A stretch of 64,000 nucleotides of DNA from Cupriavidus sp. WGlv3 (GTDB lineage: Bacteria; Pseudomonadota; Gammaproteobacteria; Burkholderiales; Burkholderiaceae). The DNA lies in the NCBI RefSeq assembly GCF_023952475.1, contig NZ_JALHRX010000001.1, forward strand, positions 372,001-436,000, written 5' to 3'. Positions 35,403-44,364 of this stretch are shown here, one piece after another. A program made the position numbers and the translations under genes. Numbering within the stretch: the first letter of the stretch is position 1; each line of letters begins with the position of its first letter. The notes beneath the pieces were generated by a model. The model was not told the DNA's origin. It made no database searches and saw only the letters and a list, made by a program, of their open reading frames with translations.

Positions 35403-36455
35403 ATGACAGAGCCAAAGGGCACGCCACAACCGAAGAGTGCACCGCTGCCCGTCGGCACGCTGCTGTCCAACTATCGTATTGTAAAGAAGTTGGCCAGCGG
35501 GGGGTTCAGTTTCGTCTACCTGGCCACCGACGAGACCGGCGCGCCAGTCGCCATCAAGGAGTACCTGCCGTCGTCGCTGGCGCGGCGCAACCCGGGCGAA
35601 CTGATCCCCGTGGTGCCCGACGAAAACGCCGCGGCGTTCCGGCTGGGCTTGAAGTACTTTTTCGAAGAGGGCCGCTCGCTGGCCCGCATTTCCCATCCCA
35701 GCGTGGTGCGCGTGGTGAACTTCTTCCGCGAGAACGCCACCGTCTACATGGTGATGAACTACGAGCTGGGCAAGACGCTGCAGGAGCATGTGCTGGCGGC
35801 CCGGCAGCAGGGGCGCGCCAAGGTGCTGCGCGAGCATTTCATCCGCAAGGTGTTCCACGACCTGATGAGCGGCCTGCGCGAAGTGCATATCCACAAGCTG
35901 CTGCACCTCGACATCAAGCCCGGCAACATCTACCTGCGCGAGGACGAGTCGCCGATCCTGCTGGATTTCGGCGCCGCGCGGCAGACCCTGACCATGGAGG
36001 CGGCGCGCTTCCAGCCGATGTACACGCCCGGCTTCGCCGCGCCGGAACTGTACGGCAAGCACACTGACCTGGGCCCGTGGACCGACGTCTACAGCCTGGG
36101 CGCGACGCTCTACGCCTGCATGGCCGGACTGCCGCCGCAGGAAGCCAACCAGCGCGAGAAGGACGACCGCATGGGCGAGGCGCTGATGCGGCTGCGCAGC
36201 AGCTACACCAACGGCCTGGTCGACCTGGTCGAGTGGTGCCTGCGGCTGGAGCCCTCGGGCCGCCCGCAAAGCGTGTTCCGGCTGCAGAAGGAATTGCGCG
36301 AACAGACCAACGCGCTGGGCGAACAGGCGCTGGCGCCGCCGACCCAGGCCCCGGCACCCGCCCCCATGCCGCCGGAAAAAGCGCCCGCGACCTCGCGCTT
36401 CCTGACGCTGCTGCGCCGGCGGGACGAGCCGGCATCCGGCGCGAGCGTCGACTGA
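35403..36455 (+). CDS. Serine/threonine protein kinase
   Basis: A 350-residue Hanks-type kinase, cytoplasmic, with no transmembrane segment. The kinase domain covers about residues 24-280: glycine loop ASGGFSFVY (31-39), catalytic Lys52 (AIKEYL), HLDIKPGN with catalytic Asp170, DFG at 188-190 and APE at 213-215. All catalytic residues are present. The last 70 residues are proline-rich and end in a basic patch (LRRRDEP). The start at 35403 is chosen because upstream codons are not family-like, though the ribosome-binding site is weak. It is followed 73 bp downstream by a PP2C phosphatase, so the two form a reversible phosphorylation pair; the targets are unknown. Confidence 0.93.
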   Translation: MTEPKGTPQPKSAPLPVGTLLSNYRIVKKLASGGFSFVYLATDETGAPVAIKEYLPSSLARRNPGELIPVVPDENAAAFRLGLKYFFEEGRSLARISHPSVVRVVNFFRENATVYMVMNYELGKTLQEHVLAARQQGRAKVLREHFIRKVFHDLMSGLREVHIHKLLHLDIKPGNIYLREDESPILLDFGAARQTLTMEAARFQPMYTPGFAAPELYGKHTDLGPWTDVYSLGATLYACMAGLPPQEANQREKDDRMGEALMRLRSSYTNGLVDLVEWCLRLEPSGRPQSVFRLQKELREQTNALGEQALAPPTQAPAPAPMPPEKAPATSRFLTLLRRRDEPASGASVD

Positions 36456-36528
36456 ATCACAAACCCGGTCGCGACGCATCCGCGCGCGCGGCCCGGCCAT
36501 CGAACCCCAAGAAAGCCAACCAGCCAAC

Positions 36529-37443
36529 ATGCGATTCTCTGTCTACCAGGAAAGCAGGAAAGGCGGCCGCCGCGTCAACCAGGACCGCATGGGCTATTGC
36601 TTCACGCGCGACGCACTGCTGATGGTGCTGGCCGACGGCCTGGGCGGCCACGCCCACGGCGAAGTCGCCGCGCAGCAGGCGCTGCAGACGCTGGCGCGCC
36701 AGTTCCAGCTGCAGGCGCGGCCCGCGGTGCGTAACCCGGCCGAATTCCTGCAGGACACCATCATGCTGGCGCACCGCGAGATCCACCGCTATGCCGAAGC
36801 CAACCAGATGGCCGACGTGCCCCGCACCACGGTGGTCTGCTGCCTGGTGCAGCACGGCCAGATCCACTGGGCCCATGCCGGCGATTCACGCTATTACCTG
36901 CTGCGCAAGGGCCGGCTGCTGACGCGCACGCGCGACCACTCCAAGATCGAGAACCTGCTGCAGCAGGAGCGCGTGCTGCCGATGGAGGTGGCCAACCACC
37001 CCGAGCGCAACAAGCTCTACAACTGCCTGGGCTCGCCCAACCTGCCGCTGATCGACCTGGGCGGTCCGGTGCGGCTGGAACCGGGCGACGTCGCCCTGCT
37101 CTGCTCCGACGGCCTGTGGGGCCCGCTGGACGAGCCGGTGCTGGTGGACAAGCTGTCGCGCTTGTCGGTGGTGCAGGCGGTGCCGGCGCTGATCGACCAG
37201 GCGCTGCAGCAGGCCGGCGAAGGTGCCGACAACACCACCGGCATCGCCATGATGTGGGAGCTGGACAACACCACCGCCGGCCAAGATGCGGTGATGACCG
37301 ACACCCTGCCGCTGAACGCCTTCACCACCTCGATCCTCGAACGCAACGGCACCGACAGCGACCTGTTGTCCGAGGAAGAGATCGAGCGCTCCATCGCCGA
37401 GATCCGTGCCGCCATCGACAAGACCAGCAACCTGATGCGGTGA
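36529..37443 (+). CDS. PP2C-type protein phosphatase (Stp1-like)
   Basis: A 304-residue metal-dependent Ser/Thr phosphatase. The PP2C motifs are present: [47 protein letters not shown] and [11 protein letters not shown], providing the Asp residues that bind the two manganese or magnesium ions. A C-terminal tail of about 55 residues contains a Glu-rich stretch ([14 protein letters not shown]). It is the natural partner of the kinase just upstream. The pair resembles PpkA/PppA or PrkC/Stp partners, but no type VI secretion genes are near, so a general signalling role is inferred. rph follows after 103 bp. Confidence 0.93.
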   Translation: MRFSVYQESRKGGRRVNQDRMGYCFTRDALLMVLADGLGGHAHGEVAAQQALQTLARQFQLQARPAVRNPAEFLQDTIMLAHREIHRYAEANQMADVPRTTVVCCLVQHGQIHWAHAGDSRYYLLRKGRLLTRTRDHSKIENLLQQERVLPMEVANHPERNKLYNCLGSPNLPLIDLGGPVRLEPGDVALLCSDGLWGPLDEPVLVDKLSRLSVVQAVPALIDQALQQAGEGADNTTGIAMMWELDNTTAGQDAVMTDTLPLNAFTTSILERNGTDSDLLSEEEIERSIAEIRAAIDKTSNLMR

Positions 37444-37546
37444 TGGCCCCCGCAAGGGCCGGCCGGGTTGGAGCGCCAGCGCGCACCGGCTGGCAGCGGT
37501 AGAATCGCGGTCTCTTCCCTTCTACCCCTTGCGGACAAACCATCTC

Positions 37547-38266
37547 ATGCGACCCAGCGGCCGCGCAGCCGATGCGCTGCGTTCCATCAGCCTTACCCGC
37601 CACTACACCCGCCACGCCGAAGGCTCGGTCCTGTGCGCCTTTGGCGATACCAAGGTGCTGTGCACCGCCAGCGTGCTGGCCAAGGTACCGCCGCACAAGA
37701 AAGGCAGCGGCGAAGGCTGGGTCACGGCCGAATACGGCATGCTGCCGCGCGCCACGCATACGCGTTCCGACCGCGAGGCCGCGCGCGGCAAGCAGAGCGG
37801 CCGCACCCAGGAAATCCAGCGCCTGATCGGCCGCGCCATGCGCTCGGTGTTCGACCTGGCGGCGCTGGGCGAATACACCCTTCACCTCGACTGCGACGTG
37901 CTGCAGGCCGACGGCGGCACCCGCACCGCGGCCATCACCGGCGCCTTTGTCGCCGCCCACGACGCGGTGGCGACCATGCTGCGTGACGGCCTGATCGCCG
38001 CCAGCCCGATCCGCGACCATGTCGCCGCGGTTTCGGTCGGGATGGTCGACGGCGTGCCGGTACTGGACCTCGACTACGCCGAGGACAGCAACTGCGACAC
38101 CGACATGAACGTGGTCATGACCGGCAGCGGCGGCTTTGTCGAGGTGCAGGGCACCGCCGAGGGCGCGCCCTTCAGCCGCGCCGACCTCGACGCCATGACG
38201 CGCCTGGCCGAAGCCGGCATCGCCCGCCTGGTTCAACTTCAGCGCGAAGCGCTGGGCCTGGCCTGA
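37547..38266 (+). CDS. rph: Ribonuclease PH
   Basis: Phosphorolytic 3'-5' exoribonuclease that trims tRNA and rRNA 3' ends. The 239 residues match the family length and carry [34 protein letters not shown] and the active-site [19 protein letters not shown]. The C-terminal [19 protein letters not shown] is intact, so, unlike the E. coli K-12 frameshifted copy, it should be active. It starts the rph-rdgB-hemW run, with 15 bp to rdgB. Confidence 0.96.
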   Translation: MRPSGRAADALRSISLTRHYTRHAEGSVLCAFGDTKVLCTASVLAKVPPHKKGSGEGWVTAEYGMLPRATHTRSDREAARGKQSGRTQEIQRLIGRAMRSVFDLAALGEYTLHLDCDVLQADGGTRTAAITGAFVAAHDAVATMLRDGLIAASPIRDHVAAVSVGMVDGVPVLDLDYAEDSNCDTDMNVVMTGSGGFVEVQGTAEGAPFSRADLDAMTRLAEAGIARLVQLQREALGLA

Positions 38267-38281
38267 GCCACGGAGCGCGCG

Positions 38282-38899
38282 ATGCAACGCCTGGTACTGG
38301 CCTCCAACAATCCCGGCAAGCTGCGCGAGTTCGGCGCGCTGCTGGCTCCGCTCGGCTTTGACGTGATGACGCAGGGCGAGCTCGGCATCCCCGAGGCCGA
38401 AGAGCCCTTTGCCACTTTCGTCGAGAACGCGCTGGCCAAGGCGCGCCATGCCAGCCGGCTGTCAGGCCTGCCCGCGCTGGCCGACGACTCCGGCATCTGC
38501 GTGCAGGCGCTGGGCGGCGCGCCCGGGGTCTATTCCGCGCGCTATGCGCAGATGGCAGGACAGGCCAGGTCGGACACCGCCAACAACGCCTACCTGGTCT
38601 CGCAGCTGGCCGGCAAGCTGAACCGGCACGCGTACTACTACTGCGTGCTGGTGTTCGTGCGCCACGCCGATGACCCGTGCCCGATCATCGCCGAAGGGGT
38701 GTGGCATGGCGAGGTCGTCGACGCGCCGCGCGGTGCGGGCGGCTTCGGCTACGACCCACACTTCCTGCTGCCGGCGCTGGGCAAGACCGCGGCCGAGCTG
38801 CCGCCGGAAGAGAAGAACCGCGTCAGCCACCGTGCCCAGGCGCTGCGCGCCCTGGTGGCCCGGCTGCAGGCCGAGGCCGCGGAGCTTGCCACCCGATGA
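38282..38899 (+). CDS. rdgB: Non-canonical purine NTP pyrophosphatase (RdgB/HAM1)
   Basis: Hydrolyses ITP, dITP and XTP to monophosphates and so keeps deaminated purines out of nucleic acids. The 205 residues carry ASNNPGKLREF, the substrate loop EEPFATFVENALAKARHA, LADDSGICVQALGG and the end GFGYDPHFLLP. Its last bases overlap the hemW start (ATGA, 38896-38899), a sign of translational coupling. Confidence 0.96.
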   Translation: MQRLVLASNNPGKLREFGALLAPLGFDVMTQGELGIPEAEEPFATFVENALAKARHASRLSGLPALADDSGICVQALGGAPGVYSARYAQMAGQARSDTANNAYLVSQLAGKLNRHAYYYCVLVFVRHADDPCPIIAEGVWHGEVVDAPRGAGGFGYDPHFLLPALGKTAAELPPEEKNRVSHRAQALRALVARLQAEAAELATR

Positions 38900-40128
38900 T
38901 TCCGATCGTACCGGCCTCCGCGTCCGTGCCCGTCGACAGCAAGCAGCTGTGGCTCAAGCCCGGGCAGATCAGCCTGCCCGGCTCGCCGCCGCTGTCGCTG
39001 TACGTGCATATCCCGTGGTGCGTGCGCAAGTGCCCGTATTGCGATTTCAACTCGCACGCCGCGCCCGGCGCCGACAACCACGAGATTCCGGAAGACCTTT
39101 ACCTGGACGCGCTGCGCGCGGACCTGGAGCAGTCGTTGCCGCTGGTATGGGGCCGTCCGGTGCATACCGTCTTTATCGGCGGCGGCACGCCCAGCCTGCT
39201 GTCGGCGGCGGGCATGGACCGGCTGCTGTCGGATATCCGCGCCCTGCTGCCGCTCGACGCCGATGCCGAGATCACGATGGAGGCCAATCCCGGCACCTTC
39301 GAAGCCGACAAGTTCGCCAGCTACCGCGCCAGCGGCATCAACCGGCTGTCGATCGGCATCCAGAGCTTCAATGACCGGCACCTGCAGGCACTGGGCCGCA
39401 TCCATGGCGGCACCGAAGCGCGCCGCGCCATCGACATCGCCCAGGCCAGCTTCGACAACATCAACCTGGACCTGATGTACGCGCTGCCCGGCCAGACCCT
39501 GCAGGAATGCCAGGCGGACGTCGAAGCCGCGCTGGCCTGCGGCACCACGCACCTGTCGCTGTACCACCTGACGCTGGAGCCGAACACGCTGTTCGCGAAG
39601 TTTCCGCCGGCATTGCCCGACGACGACACGGCGTACGAGATGCAGGACTGGATCGAAGCGCGCACCGCAGCGGCGGGCTATCGGCACTACGAGACCTCGG
39701 CCTACGCGAAGCCGCATCGCGAGGCGCGCCACAACCTCAACTACTGGCGCTTCGGCGACTACCTCGGCATCGGCGCCGGCGCGCACGGCAAGCTGTCGTT
39801 CCCCCAGCGCGTGCTGCGCCAGATGCGGCACAAGCATCCGGCAACCTACATGGCGCAGGCCATGGCCGGCAACGCGGTGCAGGAGGCGCGCGACGTCGGC
39901 GCCGACGAATTGCCGTTCGAGTTCATGCTCAATGCGCTGCGCCTGACCAACGGCGTACCGGCCTCGAGCTTCCACGACTACACCGGGCTGCCGCTGCACA
40001 CCATCAGCAAGCAGCTGGCCGAGGCCGAGAAAAAGGGTCTGCTGGAAGCCGACCTGACCACGATCCGCCCCACCGAACTGGGCCGGCGCTTCCTCAACGA
40101 CCTGCAGGAGATGTTCCTGAAAGACTGA
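38896..40128 (+). CDS. hemW: Radical SAM heme chaperone HemW
   Basis: A 410-residue radical SAM protein formerly called oxygen-independent coproporphyrinogen oxidase-like. The Fe-S motif CVRKCPYC has Cys42, Cys46 and Cys49, followed by DFNSH and GGGTPSLL. The HemW C-terminal domain (GIGAGAHGKL, FEFMLNALRL, LHTISKQL) is complete. HemW proteins bind and transfer haem rather than oxidise the ring. The ATG overlaps the rdgB stop as ATGA. A terminator-like hairpin follows and is shared with the convergent lipoprotein gene. Confidence 0.93.
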   Translation: MIPIVPASASVPVDSKQLWLKPGQISLPGSPPLSLYVHIPWCVRKCPYCDFNSHAAPGADNHEIPEDLYLDALRADLEQSLPLVWGRPVHTVFIGGGTPSLLSAAGMDRLLSDIRALLPLDADAEITMEANPGTFEADKFASYRASGINRLSIGIQSFNDRHLQALGRIHGGTEARRAIDIAQASFDNINLDLMYALPGQTLQECQADVEAALACGTTHLSLYHLTLEPNTLFAKFPPALPDDDTAYEMQDWIEARTAAAGYRHYETSAYAKPHREARHNLNYWRFGDYLGIGAGAHGKLSFPQRVLRQMRHKHPATYMAQAMAGNAVQEARDVGADELPFEFMLNALRLTNGVPASSFHDYTGLPLHTISKQLAEAEKKGLLEADLTTIRPTELGRRFLNDLQEMFLKD

Positions 40129-40150
40129 GCGGCCCCATGCCGGCAGCGAT

Positions 40151-40180
40151 AAAAAAAGGCCACGCTAGCGCGTGGCCTTT
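40151..40180 (-). terminator. Terminator between hemW and the glycine-zipper lipoprotein gene
   Basis: AAAGGCCACGC-TAGC-GCGTGGCCTTT hairpin; on the minus strand it is followed by T residues (TTTTTTT), so it mainly serves the lipoprotein gene, but it also lies just after hemW. Confidence 0.85.
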
Positions 40181-40208
40181 CACTTCTGGCAAACGTCAGG
40201 CTGGCAGG

Positions 40209-40727
40209 TCAGTACGGCGTGGCCATGTCGTTGGCCACGCGCGCACGCATGCCCACTTGCAGGCTGCCCAGGTTGGACTGCGTCACCGTGGCGAGGCGGC
40301 CGTCATCGAGCCGCACGTTGACGCGATAGGCCGTCTGCGTATTGCTGCCCGCACGCTTCTCGATCTGGTTGCCGGCCACGGCGCCGACCACGGCACCGCC
40401 GATGGTCGCCGCGGTCTGGCCGCTCCCGCCGCCGATCTGGTGGCCCAGCAGGCCGCCCGCGGCGCCGCCGATCACGGTGCCCAGCAGGCCCGAGCTGCCT
40501 TGCGTGGTGGTGACCGGCTCGATCGATTCCACGCGGCCGTAGTATACCGCGCCGGCCGGTGCCTGCGAGGTGTGCGGGTTCTGGTAACCCGGGGGCGGCG
40601 CGTTGTAGCCGGTGTTGTAGCCCTGGTCGTAGCCGCTGTTGTACGGCGCCGCACAACCGGCCAGCGCAGCCGCCGCGGCCACCGGAACGATCAGCCATGT
40701 TTTGCTAGGGGTTCGCATTTTGCGCAT
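40209..40727 (-). CDS. Glycine-zipper 2TM outer-membrane lipoprotein (SlyB/Pcp-like)
   Basis: A 172-residue lipoprotein. The signal peptide ends in LAGC and is followed by repeats rich in G, Y and N (NSGYDQGYNTGYNAPPPGY in part). The glycine-zipper domain has LLGTVIGGAAGGLLGHQIGGG, shown here by its GxxxG-type spacing, then a second helix GGAVVGAVAGNQIEKR and a small C-terminal beta domain (YRVNVRLDDGRLATV). AGGAG sits eight bases before the ATG at 40727. Such proteins support outer-membrane integrity. It stands alone upstream of the tRNA-Ser gene. Confidence 0.9.
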   Translation of the reverse strand: MRKMRTPSKTWLIVPVAAAAALAGCAAPYNSGYDQGYNTGYNAPPPGYQNPHTSQAPAGAVYYGRVESIEPVTTTQGSSGLLGTVIGGAAGGLLGHQIGGGSGQTAATIGGAVVGAVAGNQIEKRAGSNTQTAYRVNVRLDDGRLATVTQSNLGSLQVGMRARVANDMATPY

Positions 40728-40992
40728 TTTGAGTTCTCCTCTGTTGCCAGGCGAAAGCCGGGGATGCGGCACACACCGCAGTGCCCGGTACGACCATATG
40801 AGCGCTGGCGCGATATGAAGGTTCCGCCATGTCAGACAGAGTCCGACAGCACAGCAGAGGATGTGGCAGCAACTGCGGCTGCGCCCGAGCCGCGACGCAA
40901 GTCGCCATCAGGGCGCGCGGGCCTTGTATAATGCGCGGCCAGACCGTTGCGTCTGCATGCGGCAATGCGCCGGAGGCCCCGCCCTTTCGCGC

Positions 40993-40998
40993 TACAAT
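40993..40998 (+). promoter_or_regulatory. Possible -10 element for tRNA-Ser
   Basis: TACAAT 15 bp before the tRNA; a second, perfect TATAAT lies at 40927-40932. Neither has a good -35, so assignment is tentative. Confidence 0.35.
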
Positions 40999-41012
40999 GC
41001 CCGCCCTTTTCC

Positions 41013-41102
41013 GGAAGCGTGGCCGAGTGGTTTAAGGCAGCAGTCTTGAAAACTGCCGATGGGGTGACCCATCCGTGAGTTCGAATCTCACCGCTTCCGC
41101 CA
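41013..41102 (+). tRNA. tRNA-Ser (anticodon TGA)
   Basis: A 90-nt class II tRNA with a long variable arm (GATGGGGTGACCCATC). Acceptor GGAAGCG/CGCTTCC with encoded CCA, anticodon loop CTTGAAA with TGA, and T arm GAGTTCGAATCTC. A strong terminator follows directly. Confidence 0.97.
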
Positions 41103-41108
41103 GACAAG

Positions 41109-41146
41109 AAAACGGCCCGCACCAGCGACTGGTGCGGGCCGTTTTT
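41109..41146 (+). terminator. Rho-independent terminator of tRNA-Ser
   Basis: A 17-bp stem starting AAAACGGCCCGCACCAG with a CGA loop and a TTTTT tail. It touches the last base of the opposing gene ending at 41146. Confidence 0.9.
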
Positions 41147-41520
41147 CATTGGGCGTCGTCGTGCAAGCCTTGCTTCAGCAGCCGGTAGGCTTCGGCCTCG
41201 GAGATTCGCAGCCGGTATTTCGTGGCCAGCACGCGCGCCAGCCCGCGGGCCGCGCCCGGAGGGCTGTGCCGCAACTGCTCGCGGTAGGCCTCGACTTCAT
41301 AGCGCAGGCGCCAGCGCCGGCTGGCCAGGTAGAGCACGCCCATCAGGCCCCAGCTGCGCCAGAACTGGCGCACGTGGACCTTCTCATGCTCGATCAGCGC
41401 CTGGGTGGCGCCGGGGCGCAGCAGGATCAGCGGACCGGGCGTGAAGCCGTCAAACCCGCGCGGGATCAGCCAGCGGGTTTCGATGACCAGGCACAGGGGC
41501 GAGCGGCAGCAGCGGAGCAT
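41146..41520 (-). CDS. Uncharacterised 124-aa protein with HExxH motif
   Basis: A small protein that carries HEKVH (His45, Glu46, His49), the classic zinc-peptidase signature, and about 26 residues later the acidic helix YEVEAYREQL that could supply the third ligand. The stretch LIEHEKVHVRQFWRSWGLMG also has a hydrophobic middle that may be membrane-associated. I do not recognise a named family; it may be an orphan minimal metallopeptidase. The ribosome-binding site is poor and close to the ATG, so the start is uncertain. It lies between tRNA-Ser and the osmoprotectant ABC operon, on the same strand as the operon. Confidence 0.7.
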   Translation of the reverse strand: MLRCCRSPLCLVIETRWLIPRGFDGFTPGPLILLRPGATQALIEHEKVHVRQFWRSWGLMGVLYLASRRWRLRYEVEAYREQLRHSPPGAARGLARVLATKYRLRISEAEAYRLLKQGLHDDAQ

Positions 41521-41572
41521 GCCTCTAGCATAGCGCGCCGGCCGTGCCCGCGCGTGCGGTCTGGCTGCGCGC

Positions 41573-42748
41573 TCAGGCGGCTGCGCGCAGCGGCGCGGCC
41601 GCTGCAGCCAGGGTCGCCCGCGCGCCGGCCTGGCCGCGCGAGCGGCCCGAGCTCAGGTAGCCGGCGATCGATTCCTGCGTGACCTCGCCCAGGTAGGCGC
41701 CGTCGGCGCCCATCACCGGCAGCCAGCTGGTGTTGTGCTGGTACATGCGCGACAGCACGATGCGCAGGTGCTCGTCGAACGCGGCCGTGGCGGCGAACGG
41801 GCGCATTACCTCGCGGCATGTGCCCTGGCCCGACCGCGCGTCGCGGCGCGTGACGTAGCCCAGCGCCACCTGCGCGTCGTCCACCACCGGCAGGTGGCGC
41901 ACGTCGGCGTCGTCCATCACGGCGAGCGCCTCGGCCAGCGGCATGCCCGGATGGCAGCTCGGGGGCATGGTGGCGGCATCGCCGGCGCGCACCAGCAGCA
42001 GCCGCTTGAGCGTGTTGTCATGGCCGACGAAGGCCTGCACGAACTCATCGGCCGGGTGCGCCAGCAGCGCGTCGGGGTGGTCGAACTGCACCAGCTTGCC
42101 GCGGCGGAACACCGCGACCTTGTCGGCCAGCTTGATCGCCTCGTCGATATCGTGCGAGACCATGATCACGGTCTTGCCGAGCTGGCGCTGCATCTGCAGG
42201 AATTCGTTCTGGATGCTCTCGCGGTTGATCGGATCGACCGCGCCGAAGGGCTCGTCCATCAGCAGCAGCGGCGCGTCGGCCGCCAGCGCGCGGATCACGC
42301 CGATGCGCTGCTGCTGGCCGCCGGACAGCTCGCGCGGATAGCGCGACAGCAGCCGGACGGGATCGAGCTGCACCATCGCCATCAGCTCGCGCGCGCGTTC
42401 GCGGCACTGCTTCTTGTCCCAGCCCAGCAGGCGCGGCACCACCATGATGTTCTCTTCGATGGTCATGTTGGGGAACAGGCCGATCTGCTGGATCACGTAG
42501 CCGATCTTGCGGCGCAGGGTCACGCCGTCGAGGCCGCGCGTATCCTCGCCTTCGATGCGCACCGTGCCCGAGGTCGGCTCGATCAGCCGGTTGATCATCT
42601 TCAGCGTGGTGGTCTTGCCGCAGCCCGACGGGCCCAGGAAGACGCAGATCTCGCCGCGCGGCACCGTCAGCGAGACGGCGTCGACGGCGCGCATCTCGGT
42701 GCCGTCTTTCTGCGGGAAGGACTTGGTGAGTTGGTCGAGTTCGATCAT
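41573..42748 (-). CDS. Osmoprotectant ABC importer, ATP-binding protein with CBS domains
   Basis: A 391-residue ATPase of the OpuCA/ProV/YehX type. Walker A GPSGCGKTTTLKM, the IQQIGLFPNMTIEEN Q-loop, signature LSGGQQQRIGVIRALA and Walker B LLLMDEPFGAVDP are intact. The C-terminal third has two CBS domains (ALAVMDDADVRHLPVVDD; LRIVLSRMYQHNTSWLPVMGA), which in OpuA sense ionic strength. The start at 42748 overlaps the stop of the permease gene before it by four bases (TCAT on the plus strand). It is the last gene of the four-gene operon. Confidence 0.94.
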   Translation of the reverse strand: MIELDQLTKSFPQKDGTEMRAVDAVSLTVPRGEICVFLGPSGCGKTTTLKMINRLIEPTSGTVRIEGEDTRGLDGVTLRRKIGYVIQQIGLFPNMTIEENIMVVPRLLGWDKKQCRERARELMAMVQLDPVRLLSRYPRELSGGQQQRIGVIRALAADAPLLLMDEPFGAVDPINRESIQNEFLQMQRQLGKTVIMVSHDIDEAIKLADKVAVFRRGKLVQFDHPDALLAHPADEFVQAFVGHDNTLKRLLLVRAGDAATMPPSCHPGMPLAEALAVMDDADVRHLPVVDDAQVALGYVTRRDARSGQGTCREVMRPFAATAAFDEHLRIVLSRMYQHNTSWLPVMGADGAYLGEVTQESIAGYLSSGRSRGQAGARATLAAAAAPLRAAA

Positions 42749-43395
42749 AGACGGATCCCCTTCGGCGTCAGCGCCCGCTGCAACCACTGCAGGAAGGCGT
42801 CCGCCACGATGGCGAGCAGGCTGACCAGGACCGCGCCCACCGCCAGCTTGCTCATGTTGCTCTGGCTGATCGCCTGCAGGATCAGCACCCCAAGGCCACC
42901 CGCGCCGATGATGGCGGCAATGGTGGCAACCCCGATATTCATCACCACGGCGGTGCGCACGCCGCCAAGGATCACCGGCACCGCCAGCGGCAGGTCCACC
43001 AGCCGCATGCGTTCCCAGGTGGTCATGCCGATGCCGCGGCCCGCTTCCTGGATGCCGGGGTCGACATTGGCCAGCGCGGTATAGGTGTTGCGCATGATCG
43101 GCAGCAGCGAGTACAGGAACACCGCCGTCACCGCGGGCACGTAGCCGAGCGCATGGCCAAAGCGCGCGAAGATCGGGATCATCAGCCCGAACAGCGCGAT
43201 CGACGGCAGCGTCAGCACGATCGTCGCCAGCGCCAGCAGCGGCGTCGCCAGCGCGCGGAAGCGCGTGATCAGGATGCCCAGCGGCACCCCGATCAGGATC
43301 GCCAGCCCCACCGCCGAGCCCACCAGCGCGAGGTGCTCGCCGGTCAGCTTCAGCAGCGTGGGCCAGCTGTGTTGCAGGTATGCGAACAAGTCCAT
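42745..43395 (-). CDS. Osmoprotectant ABC importer, permease
   Basis: A 216-residue permease of the OpuCB/YehW type with about five to six membrane helices (LALVGSAVGLAILIGVPLG, LLALATIVLTLPSIALFGLM). The cytoplasmic coupling loop EAGRGIGMTTWERMRLVDLPLAVPVILGG, in short form EAGRGIGM...LPLAVPVI, is the BPD transporter EAA motif. A good GGAGG site overlaps the stop of the upstream binding-protein gene. It works as a heterodimer with the other permease gene at 44365. Confidence 0.93.
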   Translation of the reverse strand: MDLFAYLQHSWPTLLKLTGEHLALVGSAVGLAILIGVPLGILITRFRALATPLLALATIVLTLPSIALFGLMIPIFARFGHALGYVPAVTAVFLYSLLPIMRNTYTALANVDPGIQEAGRGIGMTTWERMRLVDLPLAVPVILGGVRTAVVMNIGVATIAAIIGAGGLGVLILQAISQSNMSKLAVGAVLVSLLAIVADAFLQWLQRALTPKGIRL

Positions 43396-43405
43396 GCGGC
43401 CCTCC

Positions 43406-44350
43406 TCAGATCAGTCCGTGGCCGCGCAGGAAGTCCTCCGCCACCTTGTCAACCGGCTGCTGGCCGATGTCCACCTTGTAGTTCATCTCGGTCATGCTCT
43501 GGTTGTCGAGCCTGGCCGCGAGTGCGTTGAGCAGGCCCGCCAGTTCCGGATGCTTATCGAGCACTGGCTTGCGCACCACCGGCGCCGCGTTGTACGGCGG
43601 GAAGAAGTGCTGGTCGTCCTCGAGCAGCACCAGGTCGAAGCCCTTGACGCGGCCGTCGGTGGCGTACACCAGCCCTAGTTCCACCTGGTTGTTCTTCAGC
43701 GCGGTGTAGACCAGGCCCGGATCGAGCTGGATCACGTCGCGGCGCGAAAACGGCAGCTGGTACTGCGCCTTGAGCGGCTCCAGCCCGTCCGGGCGCGCGG
43801 CGAATTCCATGTCGACGGCGAACGGATGGCTGGCGTCGCCGGCCTTGCGCATCTGCTCGGCAAAGGCCGACAGCGTGGTCGCGCCGCTGGCGGCCGCGCG
43901 CTCCTTCGGCATCGCCAGCGCATAGGTGTTGTTGATGCCCGAGGCGTCCAGCCACACCAGCCCGCGCGCGCCGTCCATCTGCTTGACGCGCGCATAGCTT
44001 TCCTGCGCGTCGAGCTTCTCCTCGACCTTGTTGAACACGATCAGCGCGGTGCCGGTGTAATCCCACACCACGTCGAGCTGGTCGTTCTCCATGGCCTGGC
44101 GCATCAGCGTGCTGCCCAGGCCGGCGGTCAGCTCGGCGTCGAAGCCCTTGGCGCGCAGGTACTTGGTGGTCATCGAAGACAGCAGCAGCTGTTCGGTGAA
44201 GTTCTTGCCGCCCACACGGACGGGCGCGCCCGCGGCCCGGGCTTCGGGCGCGGTGGCCAGCGCCAGGCCGGCGGCGAAGGCGGTGACCGCTGCCACCAAC
44301 AACACCACCCGGCGCGCGCGGCGGCGGATGTATTGCATTTGCTTTTCCAT
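43406..44350 (-). CDS. Osmoprotectant (glycine betaine/choline-type) substrate-binding protein
   Basis: A 314-residue periplasmic binding protein of the OsmF/YehZ/OpuCC family. A twin-arginine-like or Sec signal (RRRARRVVLLVAAVTAFAAG, cleaved near ARAAG) leads to VRVGGKNFTEQLLL, the family's first motif, then YTGTALIVFNKVEE and GLVYATDGRVKGFDL, and the end VDKVAEDFLRGHGLI. The substrate cannot be decided; quaternary amines are likely from the family. Start 44350 is the most upstream reasonable one; a second ATG at 44338 is possible. It lies between the two permease genes. Confidence 0.92.
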   Translation of the reverse strand: MEKQMQYIRRRARRVVLLVAAVTAFAAGLALATAPEARAAGAPVRVGGKNFTEQLLLSSMTTKYLRAKGFDAELTAGLGSTLMRQAMENDQLDVVWDYTGTALIVFNKVEEKLDAQESYARVKQMDGARGLVWLDASGINNTYALAMPKERAAASGATTLSAFAEQMRKAGDASHPFAVDMEFAARPDGLEPLKAQYQLPFSRRDVIQLDPGLVYTALKNNQVELGLVYATDGRVKGFDLVLLEDDQHFFPPYNAAPVVRKPVLDKHPELAGLLNALAARLDNQSMTEMNYKVDIGQQPVDKVAEDFLRGHGLI

Positions 44351-44364
44351 TTCAGTATCCCGGT

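Noticed and set aside
40927-40932. Perfect TATAAT as main tRNA-Ser promoter
   Set aside because: It lies 80 bp before the tRNA with no -35 at a suitable distance; kept only as a remark.
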